A DNA stretch of 64,000 bases from Acetobacter okinawensis (GCF_002153655.1 NZ_JOPJ01000006.1:310001-374000); one strand, 5' to 3'; positions 37,204 through 47,832 are shown, counted from the stretch's first letter. Made by a program: numbers and translations. Notes: generated by a model from the letters alone, not told the origin.

Positions 37204-38155
37204 TGCAGCCCCTCTCTCCCCACGTCTGGCGTCACTCCATTTGCGGGGGCATAGCGCTGAACTGGCACTGTTCCGGGGGGCATTCAGCAAGGGGCGTATG
37301 CCACATGCCTGGCTGCTGACTGGCCCACCCGGTATTGGCAAGGCCACATTTGCCTTTGCGCTGGCCCGAATCCTGCTTGGGGGGGAAGGTGAGGGCAGTC
37401 TGGCCGGGCGTCGTATTTCAGCCGCAACCCATGCCGATCTTTTGGTGGTCGAGCGTGGTTATGATGAGAAAAAGCACCGCTACCGGCAGGAGATCGTGGC
37501 GGATGATGTGCGGCCAATCAATGCCTTTTTGCGCCGGACTGCGGCCGAAGGCGGCTGGCGTGTGGTGATTGTGGATGGCGCGGAGTGGATGAACCGGAGT
37601 GCCGCCAATGCGGTGCTTAAAATTCTGGAAGAGCCGCCGCCTGCCACCGTGCTATTCTTAACCAGCTCAGCCCCGGGGCGTTTGCTGCCAACCATACGGA
37701 GCCGCTGCCGCAGGCTTGAGTTGTCCGCGTTATCAGAGGCGGACATGCGGCAGGTTCTGCCCATGCTCTGGCCAGACCTGCCTGAGCACGAATTGATGCG
37801 TATTCTGGCGCAGGCGCATGGAGCGCCGGGCAAGGCTGTGGCATTGTCGAGTGATACAGAAGGCGGCGTGGCCGCACTGGTCACAGAAGTGCTGCAAGGT
37901 GTCAGCGCCCTGCGTGGGTACGAAATAGCCGAGGCCGTCCTGCGTAAGGACTATGGTTTTGGCCTCTTTTTTTCCTTGCTGGCAGACCAGTTGCAAAGTG
38001 CCGCACGGCAGGCCGCAAAGGCGGGCAGTGCGCATTGCATGGCTTTTGCCACCGCATGGGAGCAGATTATGCGTGTTCATACCGAGACGGAACGCTTTAA
38101 TCTGGATAAACAGGAAGCTCTTATTGAAGCCATGACGATTGCGAGCGCACAATGA
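37196..38155 (+). CDS. holB: DNA polymerase III delta' subunit
   Basis: 319 residues. Clamp-loader subunit of the AAA+ fold with LTGPPGIGKATFAFALA (41-57), the DGAEWMNRSAANAVLKILEEPP segment and the SSAPGRLLPTIRSRC sensor 1 region including the SRC motif. The P-loop is closer to consensus than in E. coli delta'. Zinc-ligand cysteines are not obvious. Overlaps tmk at the start and metG at the end (ATGA). Confidence 0.94.
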   Translation: MSDAAPLSPRLASLHLRGHSAELALFRGAFSKGRMPHAWLLTGPPGIGKATFAFALARILLGGEGEGSLAGRRISAATHADLLVVERGYDEKKHRYRQEIVADDVRPINAFLRRTAAEGGWRVVIVDGAEWMNRSAANAVLKILEEPPPATVLFLTSSAPGRLLPTIRSRCRRLELSALSEADMRQVLPMLWPDLPEHELMRILAQAHGAPGKAVALSSDTEGGVAALVTEVLQGVSALRGYEIAEAVLRKDYGFGLFFSLLADQLQSAARQAAKAGSAHCMAFATAWEQIMRVHTETERFNLDKQEALIEAMTIASAQ

Positions 38156-39690
38156 CCCGTCGTTTTTATGTCACCACCCCTATCTATTACGTGAACGGAG
38201 CACCGCATATCGGCCACGCCTATACGTCTATCGCAGCAGACGTTCTGGCGCGCTTCCATCGTCTTGTTGGGGATGATGTCTTTTTCCTGACCGGTACGGA
38301 CGAACACGGGCAGAAGGTGGAGCAGGCCGCACAGGCCGCCGGAGTGGCCCCCAAGGCATTTGCGGACAGTGTTTCTGCCAATTTCCGGGCGATGGCCGAT
38401 GCCATGGCCATTTCGTATGATGACTTTATTCGCACGACTGACCCCCGCCACATTGCGGGCGCACAGGCCCTGTGGCGCAAGGTGGCAGATAACGGCGCGA
38501 TTTATCTGGATGCCTACGAAGGCTGGTACGCCCTGCGTGACGAGTGCTTTTATGGCGAAGATGAACTGATAGACGGGTCGGATGGCAAAAAGGTCGCTCC
38601 CACCGGGGCCCCTGTGGAGTGGGTGAAGGAGCCGTCCTATTTTTTCCGTCTGTCCGATTATCAGGACCGTCTGCTGGAACTGTATGACCGGCACCCGGAA
38701 TTCCTTGGCCCCCACGGTGCCCGGAACGAGATCATAAGCTTTGTCAAACAGGGGTTGCGCAACCTCTCCATCAGCCGCACGAGCTTTAAATGGGGCATAC
38801 CCGTGCCCGGTGATGAGCAGCACGTCATGTATGTGTGGTTTGATGCGCTGGCCAACTACCTGAGCGCACTTGGCTACCCGGATATGGATGCACAACGCAT
38901 GGCCTTCTGGCCTGCCAGCCTGCACCTTGTTGGCAAAGATATTGCGCGCTTTCATGCCATCTACTGGCCAGCCTTCCTTATGGCCGCAGGGATTGAGTTG
39001 CCAGAAAAAATCTTTGCTAACGGCTGGTGGACCATTGAAGGCCAGAAGATGAGCAAGTCCTTGGGCAACGTGGTTGACCCAAGGGAACTGGTTGCAGAGT
39101 TCGGGCTTGATGCCGTGCGGTTTTTTGTGCTGCGTGAGGTGCCGTTTGGTGGAGATAGCGATCTGTCGCGCAAGGCACTGATAACGCGCAACAACGTCGA
39201 GCTTGCCAACGATCTGGGCAATCTGGCGCAGCGCACGCTGTCTCTGGTTGCGCGTAACTGTGGTGGCATTTTGCCCGAGCGCGGAACCCTGACAGAAGAA
39301 GACCAGAAGCTTCTGGGGCAGGTGGCCGTGCTGCCACAACTGCTGGGCGCGCAGTTTGAGCGATGCGCGCTGACCGATGCACTGGAAGATGTGTGGAAGG
39401 TGATCCGCGCCTGTAACGCCTATATTGACCATCAGGCTCCATGGGCGCTGCGCAAAACGGATGTGGAGCGTATGGCCGACGTGCTGCGCGTTCTGCTGGA
39501 TGCACTGCGCGGCATTGCCACCATGCTCCAGCCTTTTATGCCGGATAGCATGGCCCGTATGCTGGACCAGCTTGGTGTGACGCAGGATGAGCGGACATTT
39601 GCAGCTCTGGAGGTGCCTCTTCCCGGAGGGCGGCAGTTGCCTGCCCCACAGGGTATTTTCCCCCGTTATGTTGAACCGGAACTGTCATGA
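38152..39690 (+). CDS. metG: Methionine-tRNA ligase
   Basis: 512 residues, class I synthetase of the short type without the C-terminal dimerisation domain. TPIYYVNGAPHIGHAYTS contains the HIGH motif (19-22); KMSKS is at 299-303 in GQKMSKSLGN. No four-Cys zinc knuckle is seen, consistent with the type lacking it. Coupled to holB and tatD by ATGA overlaps at both ends. Confidence 0.97.
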   Translation: MTRRFYVTTPIYYVNGAPHIGHAYTSIAADVLARFHRLVGDDVFFLTGTDEHGQKVEQAAQAAGVAPKAFADSVSANFRAMADAMAISYDDFIRTTDPRHIAGAQALWRKVADNGAIYLDAYEGWYALRDECFYGEDELIDGSDGKKVAPTGAPVEWVKEPSYFFRLSDYQDRLLELYDRHPEFLGPHGARNEIISFVKQGLRNLSISRTSFKWGIPVPGDEQHVMYVWFDALANYLSALGYPDMDAQRMAFWPASLHLVGKDIARFHAIYWPAFLMAAGIELPEKIFANGWWTIEGQKMSKSLGNVVDPRELVAEFGLDAVRFFVLREVPFGGDSDLSRKALITRNNVELANDLGNLAQRTLSLVARNCGGILPERGTLTEEDQKLLGQVAVLPQLLGAQFERCALTDALEDVWKVIRACNAYIDHQAPWALRKTDVERMADVLRVLLDALRGIATMLQPFMPDSMARMLDQLGVTQDERTFAALEVPLPGGRQLPAPQGIFPRYVEPELS

Positions 39691-40490
39691 CAGCAGAACC
39701 CATGCCAGGGCTGATCGACTCTCATTGCCATCTTGACCATTTTTCCGATGAGGAATTGCCTGTTCTGCTCAGTGCGGCCAAAGAGGCGGGGCTGAGTGGC
39801 ATGGTCACCATTGGTACGCGCCTGTCCCACGCTGCGCAGCAGAAGCGCCTGACGGGCTTTGGCAGCCCCGACATGCGGGTCTGGTGCACCATTGGCACTC
39901 ATCCCGATCATGTGGAGGAAGTGCCTGTTCCTTCGGTGCAGGACATTGTGGCGCTGGCAGACACGCCGGAGGTAATTGGCATAGGCGAGACGGGTCTGGA
40001 CTACTTCCATGGTCAGGAAGCGGTCCGCCCCCTTCAGCAGGAAAGTTTTCGCAGGCACATTCAGGCTGCCCGGGCGCTGGATATTCCCGTTATTATCCAT
40101 GCACGGCAGGCGGATGAGGATGTTGCTACGATTCTGGAGGAAGAGTCCGCCATAGGGGCTTTTCCCATTCTGCTGCACTGTTTTGCCTCAGGCCCTCAAC
40201 TGGCCGAACGGGTGGTGGCGCTGGGGGGGTATGTCAGCTTCTCAGGCATAGCAACCTTCCCCAAATGTGAGGAAATCCGCAGTGTTGCCCGCGAGTTGCC
40301 CATAGACCGCATTCTGGTGGAAACGGATGCGCCTTACCTCGCCCCCGTGCCCCAGCGCGGCAAGCGCAACCAGCCCGCATTTGTTGCCCATACGGCAAGG
40401 CGTATTGCGCATGAGCGTGGGTTGGAGGTTGCAGATTTTGCGGAGCAGACAACCCGTAATTTTCAGCGGTTGTTCCGCAAGGTTCGTTAA
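39687..40490 (+). CDS. tatD: TatD family metal-dependent hydrolase (DNase)
   Basis: 267 residues. Metal ligands: DSHCHLD near residue 13, GETGLDY, IIHARQADED, LHCFA and ETDAPYLAP, all TatD signatures. TatD proteins have 3'-5' DNase activity in DNA repair. Start overlaps the metG stop (ATGA). The order holB-metG-tatD-MBL hydrolase is conserved in many proteobacteria. Confidence 0.94.
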   Translation: MTAEPMPGLIDSHCHLDHFSDEELPVLLSAAKEAGLSGMVTIGTRLSHAAQQKRLTGFGSPDMRVWCTIGTHPDHVEEVPVPSVQDIVALADTPEVIGIGETGLDYFHGQEAVRPLQQESFRRHIQAARALDIPVIIHARQADEDVATILEEESAIGAFPILLHCFASGPQLAERVVALGGYVSFSGIATFPKCEEIRSVARELPIDRILVETDAPYLAPVPQRGKRNQPAFVAHTARRIAHERGLEVADFAEQTTRNFQRLFRKVR

Positions 40491-40508
40491 CGCGGGAGAG
40501 TGCCGGGG

Positions 40509-41315
40509 ATGCAGGTCAGTGTGCTTGGGTGTGGCGGGTCGTCTGGTGTGCCTGCCTTGGGTGGGGAGGATGGTCGTGGCCAGTGGGGGGCCTGTGACCC
40601 GGCTGAACCGCGTAACCGACGCACCCGTGCGTCCATTTTTTTGCGGATGAGGGATGGATGCGGCGTTCTGGTGGACACAGGGCCAGACCTGCGCGCCCAG
40701 TTGCTGGCGCATGGCATAAGCGCGTTTGAGCATGTGATTTACACCCACACACACGCGGACCACGTTGCTGGTATTGATGAGTTAAGGGGCATCAACCGCC
40801 AGATTAGTAAGGCGATCAACGCTTACGGTACTGCCGATGTACTGGAGGAATTGCAGCAGCGCTTTGCCTATGTTTTTAAGCCTGTTACACCGCCACATTT
40901 TTTTCGTGCAGCACTGGTGGGCTGCCCCGTTACGCTGGGGCGCTCTGTGAGCATTGGTGGGTATGAGTTCACTCTGTTCGAGCAGAACCATGGTTATGTC
41001 ACATCCATGGGTATCCGCTGCGGAACCTTTGCGTACAGTACGGATGTGGTGGAGTTGCCAGCCGAGGCCATGGAATGCCTGCAGGGAGTGCAGACATGGA
41101 TGGTGGACTGTTTTCAAAGAACACCGCACGGCGCGCATGCATGGCTGGAGCGGGTGCTGGAATGGAAAGCCCGGATACAGCCCCAGCGCCTTATTCTGAC
41201 CCATATGGGCATGGAGATGGACTGGGAGTGGATGCGCCAGAACCTGCCCGAAGGGGTGGAGGCGGCATGGGATGGCATGAGTTTTGAACTCCCAGACCCG
41301 CCCCGCATGCCATGA
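40509..41315 (+). CDS. MBL-fold metallohydrolase (PhnP/YcbX-neighbour type)
   Basis: About 268 residues. LGCGGSSGVPALGG and CDPAEPRNRRTRAS at the N-terminus, then the zinc-binding THTHADH motif near residue 79 and YSTDVVELP. This is the subgroup that follows metG-tatD in alphaproteobacteria and resembles PhnP phosphodiesterase and RNase Z-like enzymes; substrate unknown. ATG 40509 is ten bases after GGGAG, better than GTG 40500, which lies on that site. Confidence 0.88.
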   Translation: MQVSVLGCGGSSGVPALGGEDGRGQWGACDPAEPRNRRTRASIFLRMRDGCGVLVDTGPDLRAQLLAHGISAFEHVIYTHTHADHVAGIDELRGINRQISKAINAYGTADVLEELQQRFAYVFKPVTPPHFFRAALVGCPVTLGRSVSIGGYEFTLFEQNHGYVTSMGIRCGTFAYSTDVVELPAEAMECLQGVQTWMVDCFQRTPHGAHAWLERVLEWKARIQPQRLILTHMGMEMDWEWMRQNLPEGVEAAWDGMSFELPDPPRMP

Positions 41316-41344
41316 GCGGGGCGGAAAGCTGAGAGTTGAGCGGG

Positions 41345-42223
41345 TTAGCGGCTCATCAGAACCGTAATGTTGGCTGATTCCAGCACGTGGCGTGTAACAC
41401 CACCCAGAATAAGCTGCCGCAGGCGCGAGTGTGAATAAGCCCCCATGGCCAGCATGTCGGCATTAAAGTCCTGACAGGCGGCGAGCAGGCCCTTGCCCAC
41501 ATCCCGCTCTACAGGCTGGAATTCTACCGTATCGGCCTGAATGCTATGGGCCGCCAGATACTCCACCACATCTTTTGCGCTGGGGCCGCGGCGCTGGTAA
41601 TCGCCACAATGCAGCACCCGCACGGCCTCTGCCGTCTGGGCCCATGCAAGCGCACCACGCAGGGCGGATGAGGATTCCGCCGTGCCGTTCCAGCCAATGC
41701 ATACGCGTTTGATTGGCCCCAGAGGCGTTGTGCGTGGAGCTATGACCACAGGGCGCCCGCTATCAAACAGAACGGCATGCAGTGTTTCGGAGGAGGAGAC
41801 CTCATCCCCTGAATCAGGGTGGGGGACCAGCGTAAAGTCCGACAGGCGCGCCTGTGCGGGAATAATCTCGCTCTCCACGCCACGGGCTACGGTAAAGCTG
41901 ATGCTTGGGGCGTCCTGAGGGTAGGTGCTGTGCAGCGGCACAACCTTGATGTCGGGCTGGGTGGCCACGTAGCGCTCAAACAGCGTGTGCACGTCATGGG
42001 CGTGGCGTGCACTTTCGTGGTCAGCCGAGCGCATAAGGTCTTCCACCATGGCGCCAGACATGCCCTCGCCAGCCAGTGGGGCAATATCGCGCCCATCGGG
42101 GCGGACGTGCAGCACGGCCAGATGGGCGCCAAACCGGCGGGCAAACATGCCGCCACGGGCCAGAGCGGCCTCGGCATTGGACGTGCTGGGGAGTGGTAGC
42201 AGAATTTTGCGGACGTCTTTCAT
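41345..42223 (-). CDS. Universal stress protein, tandem UspA domains
   Basis: 292 residues with two UspA halves. The first half (1-150) is divergent; the second (about 165-290) has the intact ATP-binding-type motif MGAYSHSRLRQLILGGVTRHVL. A strong ribosome site AAGGAG precedes the ATG. It lies 69 bases after pdxH on the same strand and may be read from that promoter as well. Role in stress survival by analogy only. Confidence 0.9.
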   Translation of the reverse strand: MKDVRKILLPLPSTSNAEAALARGGMFARRFGAHLAVLHVRPDGRDIAPLAGEGMSGAMVEDLMRSADHESARHAHDVHTLFERYVATQPDIKVVPLHSTYPQDAPSISFTVARGVESEIIPAQARLSDFTLVPHPDSGDEVSSSETLHAVLFDSGRPVVIAPRTTPLGPIKRVCIGWNGTAESSSALRGALAWAQTAEAVRVLHCGDYQRRGPSAKDVVEYLAAHSIQADTVEFQPVERDVGKGLLAACQDFNADMLAMGAYSHSRLRQLILGGVTRHVLESANITVLMSR

Positions 42224-42292
42224 TATATCGCTCCTTATTAATGTCTGTGCCGATGGTCTGTGTGCGTTGGGTGGAAGACCGGAAGTGGGGCT

Positions 42293-42931
42293 TTACGGGT
42301 ATAACCGCGTAACGTCCCATCCGTTCCCATGGTGTTCCCATATGGCCCTGTCATGCAGGCGATAGGGACGTTCCTGCCAGAACTCAAAATGCTGCGGGCT
42401 GACCCGGTAGCCAGACCAGTTTTCGGGGCGGGGGATGGGACCGTCACCAAACTCCTCTTCCGCATCTTTGAGACGTTTTTCAAAAATATCCCGGTCCGCC
42501 AGAGGGCGGGACTGGCTGGAGGCAATGGCCCCAAGGCGGGATATACGGCTCCGACTCGCAAAATAGGCATCTGCCTCTGCATCGGAGACCGGAGTAATAT
42601 TTCCTTCGATTCTAATCTGGCGGCGCAGGCTCTTCCAGTGGAACAGGAGTGCAGCACATGGGTTGTCGGCCAGTTCGCGCCCTTTGCGGCTGAACATGTT
42701 GGTATAAAAAACAAACCCCCGGCGGTCATGCCCTTTAAGCAGGACAATGCGTGCAGATGGCCGCCCCTCTGTTGTGGCGGTTGCCAGCACCATGGCGTTA
42801 GGGTCGCAGGGTTCGGTTTTTTCCGCGTCGTGCAGCCATGTCTCAAAGAGGGCAAACGGGTCGGCGGTCAGGTCGATCAGGGGGTGCTCTACAAAGGGGA
42901 CTGTGGGCGCGTTGGGGTCTGTTTCGGGCAT
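42293..42931 (-). CDS. pdxH: Pyridoxamine/pyridoxine 5'-phosphate oxidase
   Basis: About 212 residues. FMN-dependent final step of PLP synthesis. Typical segments: LATATTEGRPSARIVLLKGHD, the phosphate-binding FYTNMFSRKGREL, HWKSLRRQIRIEG, SRPL and the C-terminal RLYP with the HFEFWQ motif. The frame is open to 42979, but ATG 42931 gives the family length; neither start has a strong ribosome site. Divergent from fabI. Confidence 0.95.
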   Translation of the reverse strand: MPETDPNAPTVPFVEHPLIDLTADPFALFETWLHDAEKTEPCDPNAMVLATATTEGRPSARIVLLKGHDRRGFVFYTNMFSRKGRELADNPCAALLFHWKSLRRQIRIEGNITPVSDAEADAYFASRSRISRLGAIASSQSRPLADRDIFEKRLKDAEEEFGDGPIPRPENWSGYRVSPQHFEFWQERPYRLHDRAIWEHHGNGWDVTRLYP

Positions 42932-43122
42932 GGGGCGCACTCTTGCTCTAAATGTCATGGAAAGGGGCGTTGCTCGCATTCGTGTGTGATTCCATACTCC
43001 TGCCCGATGTGAGTTTAAAGCATGTCCATGCGTCTTTGGGCTTGTTTCACGCGCCGGTGTATGCGACCACCCCTACAGAAAACCCAGAATTTTTTCCGAA
43101 ACAAGTAGGTTGAGGTTCCCAC

Positions 43123-43962
43123 ATGTCTGCTCCCAACGCCGTACTGCCCACAAAAGGCACACTGATGAAGGGCAAAAAAGGTCTGGTGATGGGTGTTGCC
43201 AATGACCGCTCTCTTGCATGGGGCATTGCATCCGCAGTGGCCGCGCAGGGAGGTGAACTGGCATTTACCTATCAGGGCGAGGCGTTGGGCAAGCGCGTGC
43301 AGCCTCTGGCGGAGAGCGTTGGCGCAAAGCTGGTTCTGCCGTGCGACGTAACCGATGATGCCGCCATAGACGAAACCTTTGCCACCATTGAGCGTGAATG
43401 GGGCGAACTGGACTTTGTTGTTCATGCCATTGGCTGGGCAGACAAGCAGTTCCTGCGGGGCCGTTACGTGGACACCCCGCGTGATGCGTTCCTGACCGCG
43501 CTGGATATTTCGTGTTACTCTTTTACAGCCGTAGCACGCCGCGCTGCCAGCCTGATGAAGAATGGCGGCTCCTTGCTGACACTCAGCTATCTGGGTGCTG
43601 AGCGTGTGATGCCCCATTACAATGTTATGGGCGTGGCCAAAGCAGCGCTTGAGGCTTCCGTGCGGTATATGGCTGCCGATCTTGGGTCGGACGGGATCCG
43701 CGTTAACGCGGTTTCTGCCGGTCCGGTCAAGACGCTCGCTGCCAGCGGCATTGGCGACTTCCGCTATATTCTGAAGTGGAACCAGTATAACGCACCGCTC
43801 GAGCGCAATGTGCTGCTGGAGGAAGTGGGCGGGGCAGGGCTGTATATGCTCTCCGACCTGTCTTCCGGTGTTACGGGCGAAGTGCACCATGTTGACTGTG
43901 GCTACAATATTGTGGGTATGAAAAACCCGACCGCTCCCGATATTTCTGTTGCCGGAGACTAA
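43123..43962 (+). CDS. fabI: Enoyl-ACP reductase (NADH) FabI
   Basis: 279 residues, slightly long at the N-terminus. Short-chain reductase fold with [13 protein letters not shown], the HAIGWADKQ strand, [24 protein letters not shown] holding the catalytic Tyr and Lys, and [11 protein letters not shown]. Last reduction in fatty acid elongation and the triclosan target in other bacteria. An NPD-family gene at 20 kb might encode a FabK-like second reductase. aroC starts 8 bases after the stop. Confidence 0.96.
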   Translation: MSAPNAVLPTKGTLMKGKKGLVMGVANDRSLAWGIASAVAAQGGELAFTYQGEALGKRVQPLAESVGAKLVLPCDVTDDAAIDETFATIEREWGELDFVVHAIGWADKQFLRGRYVDTPRDAFLTALDISCYSFTAVARRAASLMKNGGSLLTLSYLGAERVMPHYNVMGVAKAALEASVRYMAADLGSDGIRVNAVSAGPVKTLAASGIGDFRYILKWNQYNAPLERNVLLEEVGGAGLYMLSDLSSGVTGEVHHVDCGYNIVGMKNPTAPDISVAGD

Positions 43963-43970
43963 ACACCGCC

Positions 43971-45044
43971 GTGTCCTACAATACTTTCGGGCATATGTTC
44001 CGGGTTACCACGTGGGGCGAGAGCCACGGCCCAGCCATTGGCTGCGTCATTGACGGCTGTCCGCCACGCATTGCGTTGAGTGAGGCTGATATTCAGCCTT
44101 TTCTGGACCGCAGGCGACCGGGGCAGTCCGCCTTTACCACACAGCGTCAGGAGCCCGATCAGGTCCGTATTCTCTCCGGTGTGTTTGAAGGACAGACCAC
44201 AGGGACTCCCATCTCCCTGATGATAGAGAACACGGACCAGCGTTCGCGCGATTATGGCGACATAGCCCAGACATACCGCCCCGGTCATGCTGACCTTGTG
44301 TATGACCTTAAATACGGCATACGCGACTATCGCGGTGGAGGGCGCTCTTCCGCGCGGGAGACAGCCTGCCGTGTTGCCGCAGGGGCCGTGGCGCGCAAGG
44401 TGCTGGGGGCAGGTGTGCAGGTCCGTGGGGCATTGGTCCAGCTTGGCCCGAAGGATATAGACCGTACCCGTTGGGACTGGGCGGAGGTGGAACGCAACCC
44501 GTTCTTTTCCCCCGATGCAGGGGTGGTGGATGACTGGGCTGCGTATCTGGCAGGCATCCGCAAGGATGGTTCATCCATTGGAGCGGTGATCGAGATTGTG
44601 GCTGATGGTGTGCCCGCAGGGCTTGGCGCGCCGATTTATGGCAAGCTGGATGCGGATATTGCCGCAGCTTTTATGAGCATCAATGCCGTAAAAGGGGTGG
44701 AGATAGGGGACGGATTTGCCTCAGCCTCCCTCAGCGGGCCAGAAAATGCCGATGCCCTGTTCATGCGCAATGGTGTGCTGGAGTTTGGGTCCAACCATGC
44801 CGGAGGGGTGCTGGGGGGTATTTCCAGCGGGCAGCCGGTTGTGGCCCGTTTTGCGGTCAAGCCAACCAGTTCCATGCTAACGCCTGTTCCCTCCATTACC
44901 AAGGATGGGGTGGAAACACAGGTTATTACCAAAGGGCGGCATGACCCCTGCGTGGGTATTCGGGCTGTTCCCGTGGGGGAAGCCATGATGGCCTGCGTTC
45001 TGGCAGACCATCTGCTCCGCCACCGTGCTCAGATGGGGGGCTGA
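43971..45044 (+). CDS. aroC: Chorismate synthase
   Basis: 357 residues. FMN-dependent last step of the shikimate pathway. All three family signatures are readable: [14 protein letters not shown], the [20 protein letters not shown] region, and [21 protein letters not shown] start at 43971, 8 bases after fabI. The last 16 bases overlap the convergent OsmC gene. Confidence 0.97.
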   Translation: MSYNTFGHMFRVTTWGESHGPAIGCVIDGCPPRIALSEADIQPFLDRRRPGQSAFTTQRQEPDQVRILSGVFEGQTTGTPISLMIENTDQRSRDYGDIAQTYRPGHADLVYDLKYGIRDYRGGGRSSARETACRVAAGAVARKVLGAGVQVRGALVQLGPKDIDRTRWDWAEVERNPFFSPDAGVVDDWAAYLAGIRKDGSSIGAVIEIVADGVPAGLGAPIYGKLDADIAAAFMSINAVKGVEIGDGFASASLSGPENADALFMRNGVLEFGSNHAGGVLGGISSGQPVVARFAVKPTSSMLTPVPSITKDGVETQVITKGRHDPCVGIRAVPVGEAMMACVLADHLLRHRAQMGG

Positions 45045-45484
45045 GCCCCGTACCCGAGCAGAGTAGCGTCCAGCGTTATGGGGGCCCTGAACAGTTTGGA
45101 AACGGGGCAACCTTCCTTGGCTTTATTGGCGAGCTCTAAAAACTGGGCCTGAGTGGCTTCTGGCACTCTGGCCTTCAGGGTCAGGGCGATGGCGGTAATC
45201 TCAAACCCTGTGTCTGTTTTGCTTAGACTGACATCGGCCCGTGTATCAATGCTGCTCGGGGTCAGCCCTGCATCCCCCAGAATCAATGATAAAGCCATGG
45301 AGAAACAGGCCGCGTGGGCAGCCCCCAGAAGCTCCTCCGGGTTGGTGCCGGGCGTGCCTTCAAAGCGGGTGTTAAAGCCATAGGGCTGCTGGCTGAGTGC
45401 TCCGCTCTGGGTGGAAACAGTGCCTTTGCCTGTCTTGATCGCCCCTTCCCAGTGTGCGCTCCCGTGTTTGACAATAGTGCCCAT
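45029..45484 (-). CDS. osmC: OsmC/Ohr family peroxiredoxin
   Basis: 151 residues from the ATG at 45484 ([14 protein letters not shown]). The two redox cysteines are present in [11 protein letters not shown] and [10 protein letters not shown], giving thiol-based reduction of organic hydroperoxides. An AAGGAC ribosome site precedes this ATG; the open frame extends to 45718 without family similarity. Single gene, convergent with aroC and divergent from mqo. Confidence 0.92.
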   Translation of the reverse strand: MGTIVKHGSAHWEGAIKTGKGTVSTQSGALSQQPYGFNTRFEGTPGTNPEELLGAAHAACFSMALSLILGDAGLTPSSIDTRADVSLSKTDTGFEITAIALTLKARVPEATQAQFLELANKAKEGCPVSKLFRAPITLDATLLGYGAQPPI

Positions 45485-45762
45485 GCTGGCTGCGTCCTTG
45501 TGCGGTTCACCCGGCGCGTTGGCCGGGCATCGTAAGGGAGAAACGTGGAGCGGGGTATAAAGTTCGGCCAGAGCCTCTGCTCTCGCAGAGATGAAAAGGC
45601 GTTTTGGCCCAGTTGTGCCTATACTGCATTCAATAATAAGGCCGTGACTGCTCCGTAATGCCTTGCAAGCACGAAGGAGTAGGAGCATTCCGGCTGTTAT
45701 CTTTGGCCCCGTTTCCATACGCAGGCGCGGCGGCGGGCGAGGCTGACAACGCGGAGACCATA

Positions 45763-47259
45763 ATGAGTTCCACCACGACCGATACCGCTTCTTCCGTTGA
45801 TGTCGTCCTGATCGGCGGCGGCGTCATGAGTGCAACGCTTGGAACATTGCTGCGTCAACTCCAGCCGGAATGGAGCATCAGCGTGTTCGAGCGTCTGGGC
45901 AGCGTTGCGGAAGAAAGTTCCAATGCGTGGAATAACGCAGGCACCGGACATTCTGCCCTGTGTGAGCTGAATTACACGCCCCAAGGAACAGACGGCAGCG
46001 TGGATATTTCCAAAGCTGTGGGGGTGAACGAACAGTTCCAGATTTCCCGCCAGTTCTGGTCCTATCTGGTGGAAAACCAGATTATTGTCTCGGCCAAAAG
46101 CTTTATAACGCCTGTCCCGCACATGAGCTTTGTATGGGGAGAAGATAACGCGGCGTTCCTGCGCAAACGCTACGAAGCACTTGCCCAGCACCCCCTGTTC
46201 TCCGGCATGGAATATACCGAGGATACGGCCCAGATCACCCAGTGGGCGCCGTTGATCATGCGTGATCGCCCTGCCGGGCAGAAACTGGCCCTGACCCGTA
46301 GCCTTAAAGGAACGGATGTTAATTTTGGTGCCCTGACCCGCCTGATGTTCACCTATCTTGCCAGCACACCGGCCTGCACGTTGCATACGCAGCATGAGGT
46401 GAGTGACATTTCCCGTAATGGCACTGACGGCTGGACGCTGAAAATTCGTGACCTGCGGCAGAATACCCAGCGTGAGGTCAAAGCTCGCTTTGTCTTTATT
46501 GGCAGTGGTGGTGGAGCACTCTCCCTGCTGCAAAAAACAGGGATTCCAGAAGCACGGGGCGTTGGCGGTTTTCCGGTCAGTGGGCAGTTCCTGCGGTGCA
46601 CCAACCCGGACCTGATCGCCCAGCATCATGCCAAAATTTACGGCAAGGCATCCGTTGGGGCTCCCCCTATGTCCGTGCCACATCTTGATACGCGCATGAT
46701 CGATGGTAGCCCCGCCTTGCTGTTTGGGCCTTACGCGGGTTTTTCCACACGCTTTTTAAAGCAGGGGTCCCTGATGGACCTGCCGCTTTCGGTCCGGGCT
46801 GATAATATTGGTCCCATGTTGGCAGTCGCGCGGGATAACTGGGCCTTGACCAAATATCTGATCGAACAGGTCATGCAGACGCAGGCTGCCCGCATTAAAG
46901 CTCTGCAGGACTTTATTCCCAACGCTCAGGCCAAGGACTGGGAACTGGTTGTGGCAGGCCAGCGTGTGCAGATTATCAAAAAAGACGCAGCCAAAGGGGG
47001 CGTTCTGCAATTTGGCACGGAAGTGATCGCCAGTGAGGACGGATCCGTTGCTGCGCTGCTCGGGGCTTCCCCCGGTGCATCTACCGCAGCGCCAATCATG
47101 TTGAATGTTCTGCAAAAGTGCTTCCCCACAAAAATGCCGGGATGGACAGACAAGCTGCGCCAGATCATTCCATCATTCGGGCAAAAGCTCGCTCGTCACC
47201 CAGACCTGTGTGAGGAAGTTTTTGATAAAACAACGCAGGTGCTGGGCCTGACTCAGTAA
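45763..47259 (+). CDS. mqo: Malate:quinone oxidoreductase
   Basis: 498 residues. FAD-binding VDVVLIGGGVMSATLGTLL at the N-terminus, the NAWNNAGTGHSALCELNYTP segment and GPYAGFSTRFLKQGS near the middle identify Mqo. Peripheral membrane enzyme that oxidises malate to oxaloacetate with electrons to ubiquinone, replacing or complementing NAD-malate dehydrogenase. ATG 45763 has GGAG seven bases upstream; the frame is open further upstream without similarity. Confidence 0.96.
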   Translation: MSSTTTDTASSVDVVLIGGGVMSATLGTLLRQLQPEWSISVFERLGSVAEESSNAWNNAGTGHSALCELNYTPQGTDGSVDISKAVGVNEQFQISRQFWSYLVENQIIVSAKSFITPVPHMSFVWGEDNAAFLRKRYEALAQHPLFSGMEYTEDTAQITQWAPLIMRDRPAGQKLALTRSLKGTDVNFGALTRLMFTYLASTPACTLHTQHEVSDISRNGTDGWTLKIRDLRQNTQREVKARFVFIGSGGGALSLLQKTGIPEARGVGGFPVSGQFLRCTNPDLIAQHHAKIYGKASVGAPPMSVPHLDTRMIDGSPALLFGPYAGFSTRFLKQGSLMDLPLSVRADNIGPMLAVARDNWALTKYLIEQVMQTQAARIKALQDFIPNAQAKDWELVVAGQRVQIIKKDAAKGGVLQFGTEVIASEDGSVAALLGASPGASTAAPIMLNVLQKCFPTKMPGWTDKLRQIIPSFGQKLARHPDLCEEVFDKTTQVLGLTQ

Positions 47260-47266
47260 TTCCGCA

Positions 47267-47295
47267 GCCCCCCGTATGCAGTGCCTATGGGGGGC
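47267..47295. terminator. GC-rich hairpin between convergent mqo and queD
   Basis: GCCCCCC-GTA pairs with TAT-GGGGGGC (one G-T wobble), 9-base loop. There is no T-run on either strand, but the place, between two convergent stops, and the strength suggest a shared bidirectional end. Confidence 0.4.
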
Positions 47296-47307
47296 AAAAG
47301 CGGAGGC

Positions 47308-47832
47308 TTAGTCTGCGATACTCATGTCGGCCCGGTTCCACCAGCATGCCTGCCCAATGTCGGTATTGGGGATAAAGTCAGCCGGGTCGCCTGCAAAGCT
47401 GACTGTATTGGTCGGGGTTTCTTCAATGCTCAGTTCCGAGCAGTATAAAACCCCACCTTCGGCCAGAAGGAAGGCATTGATCTTGGCCATGAGCAGGCAG
47501 GTCATCAGTTCGGTTGTCGGGTCGCCGGGGGTGACCACAATGCGTGCCGCACGTGTGGGTTCATGCGCTTTAAACCACGCAAGAAGTGGGTCATCCCCTG
47601 CAAGCTGGAGCGCGTGGTCCAGCCGCTCATCCACAAAACGGTGCCAGGTCTGCTTTGCTTTTTGAAAAGAGACCGGCATGTTGGCAGAACCATCCAGACG
47701 GCTGGGACGCGTGGGTTTAAGCCGCACCGTTATAAATTCATTATGACCATGGGGCAGGGCGCAGCTCTCGCTGGCACCGTGAATAAGGCGGTGTCCCATA
47801 GAAAAACGGCGCGTAAAAACTAGGTCAGGCAT
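47308..47832 (-). CDS. queD: 6-carboxy-5,6,7,8-tetrahydropterin synthase-like protein QueD
   Basis: 174 residues, longer than E. coli QueD (about 120). FSMGHRL and LPHGHNE supply the three zinc-binding His; a Cys ([10 protein letters not shown]) sits where the catalytic Cys is expected; [12 protein letters not shown] contains the C-terminal Glu. Extra length is in the middle ([20 protein letters not shown]) and end. Converts dihydroneopterin triphosphate to carboxytetrahydropterin in 7-deazaguanine synthesis. Start overlaps the queC stop by eight bases. Last gene of the bioB-queE-queC-queD unit. Confidence 0.9.
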   Translation of the reverse strand: MPDLVFTRRFSMGHRLIHGASESCALPHGHNEFITVRLKPTRPSRLDGSANMPVSFQKAKQTWHRFVDERLDHALQLAGDDPLLAWFKAHEPTRAARIVVTPGDPTTELMTCLLMAKINAFLLAEGGVLYCSELSIEETPTNTVSFAGDPADFIPNTDIGQACWWNRADMSIAD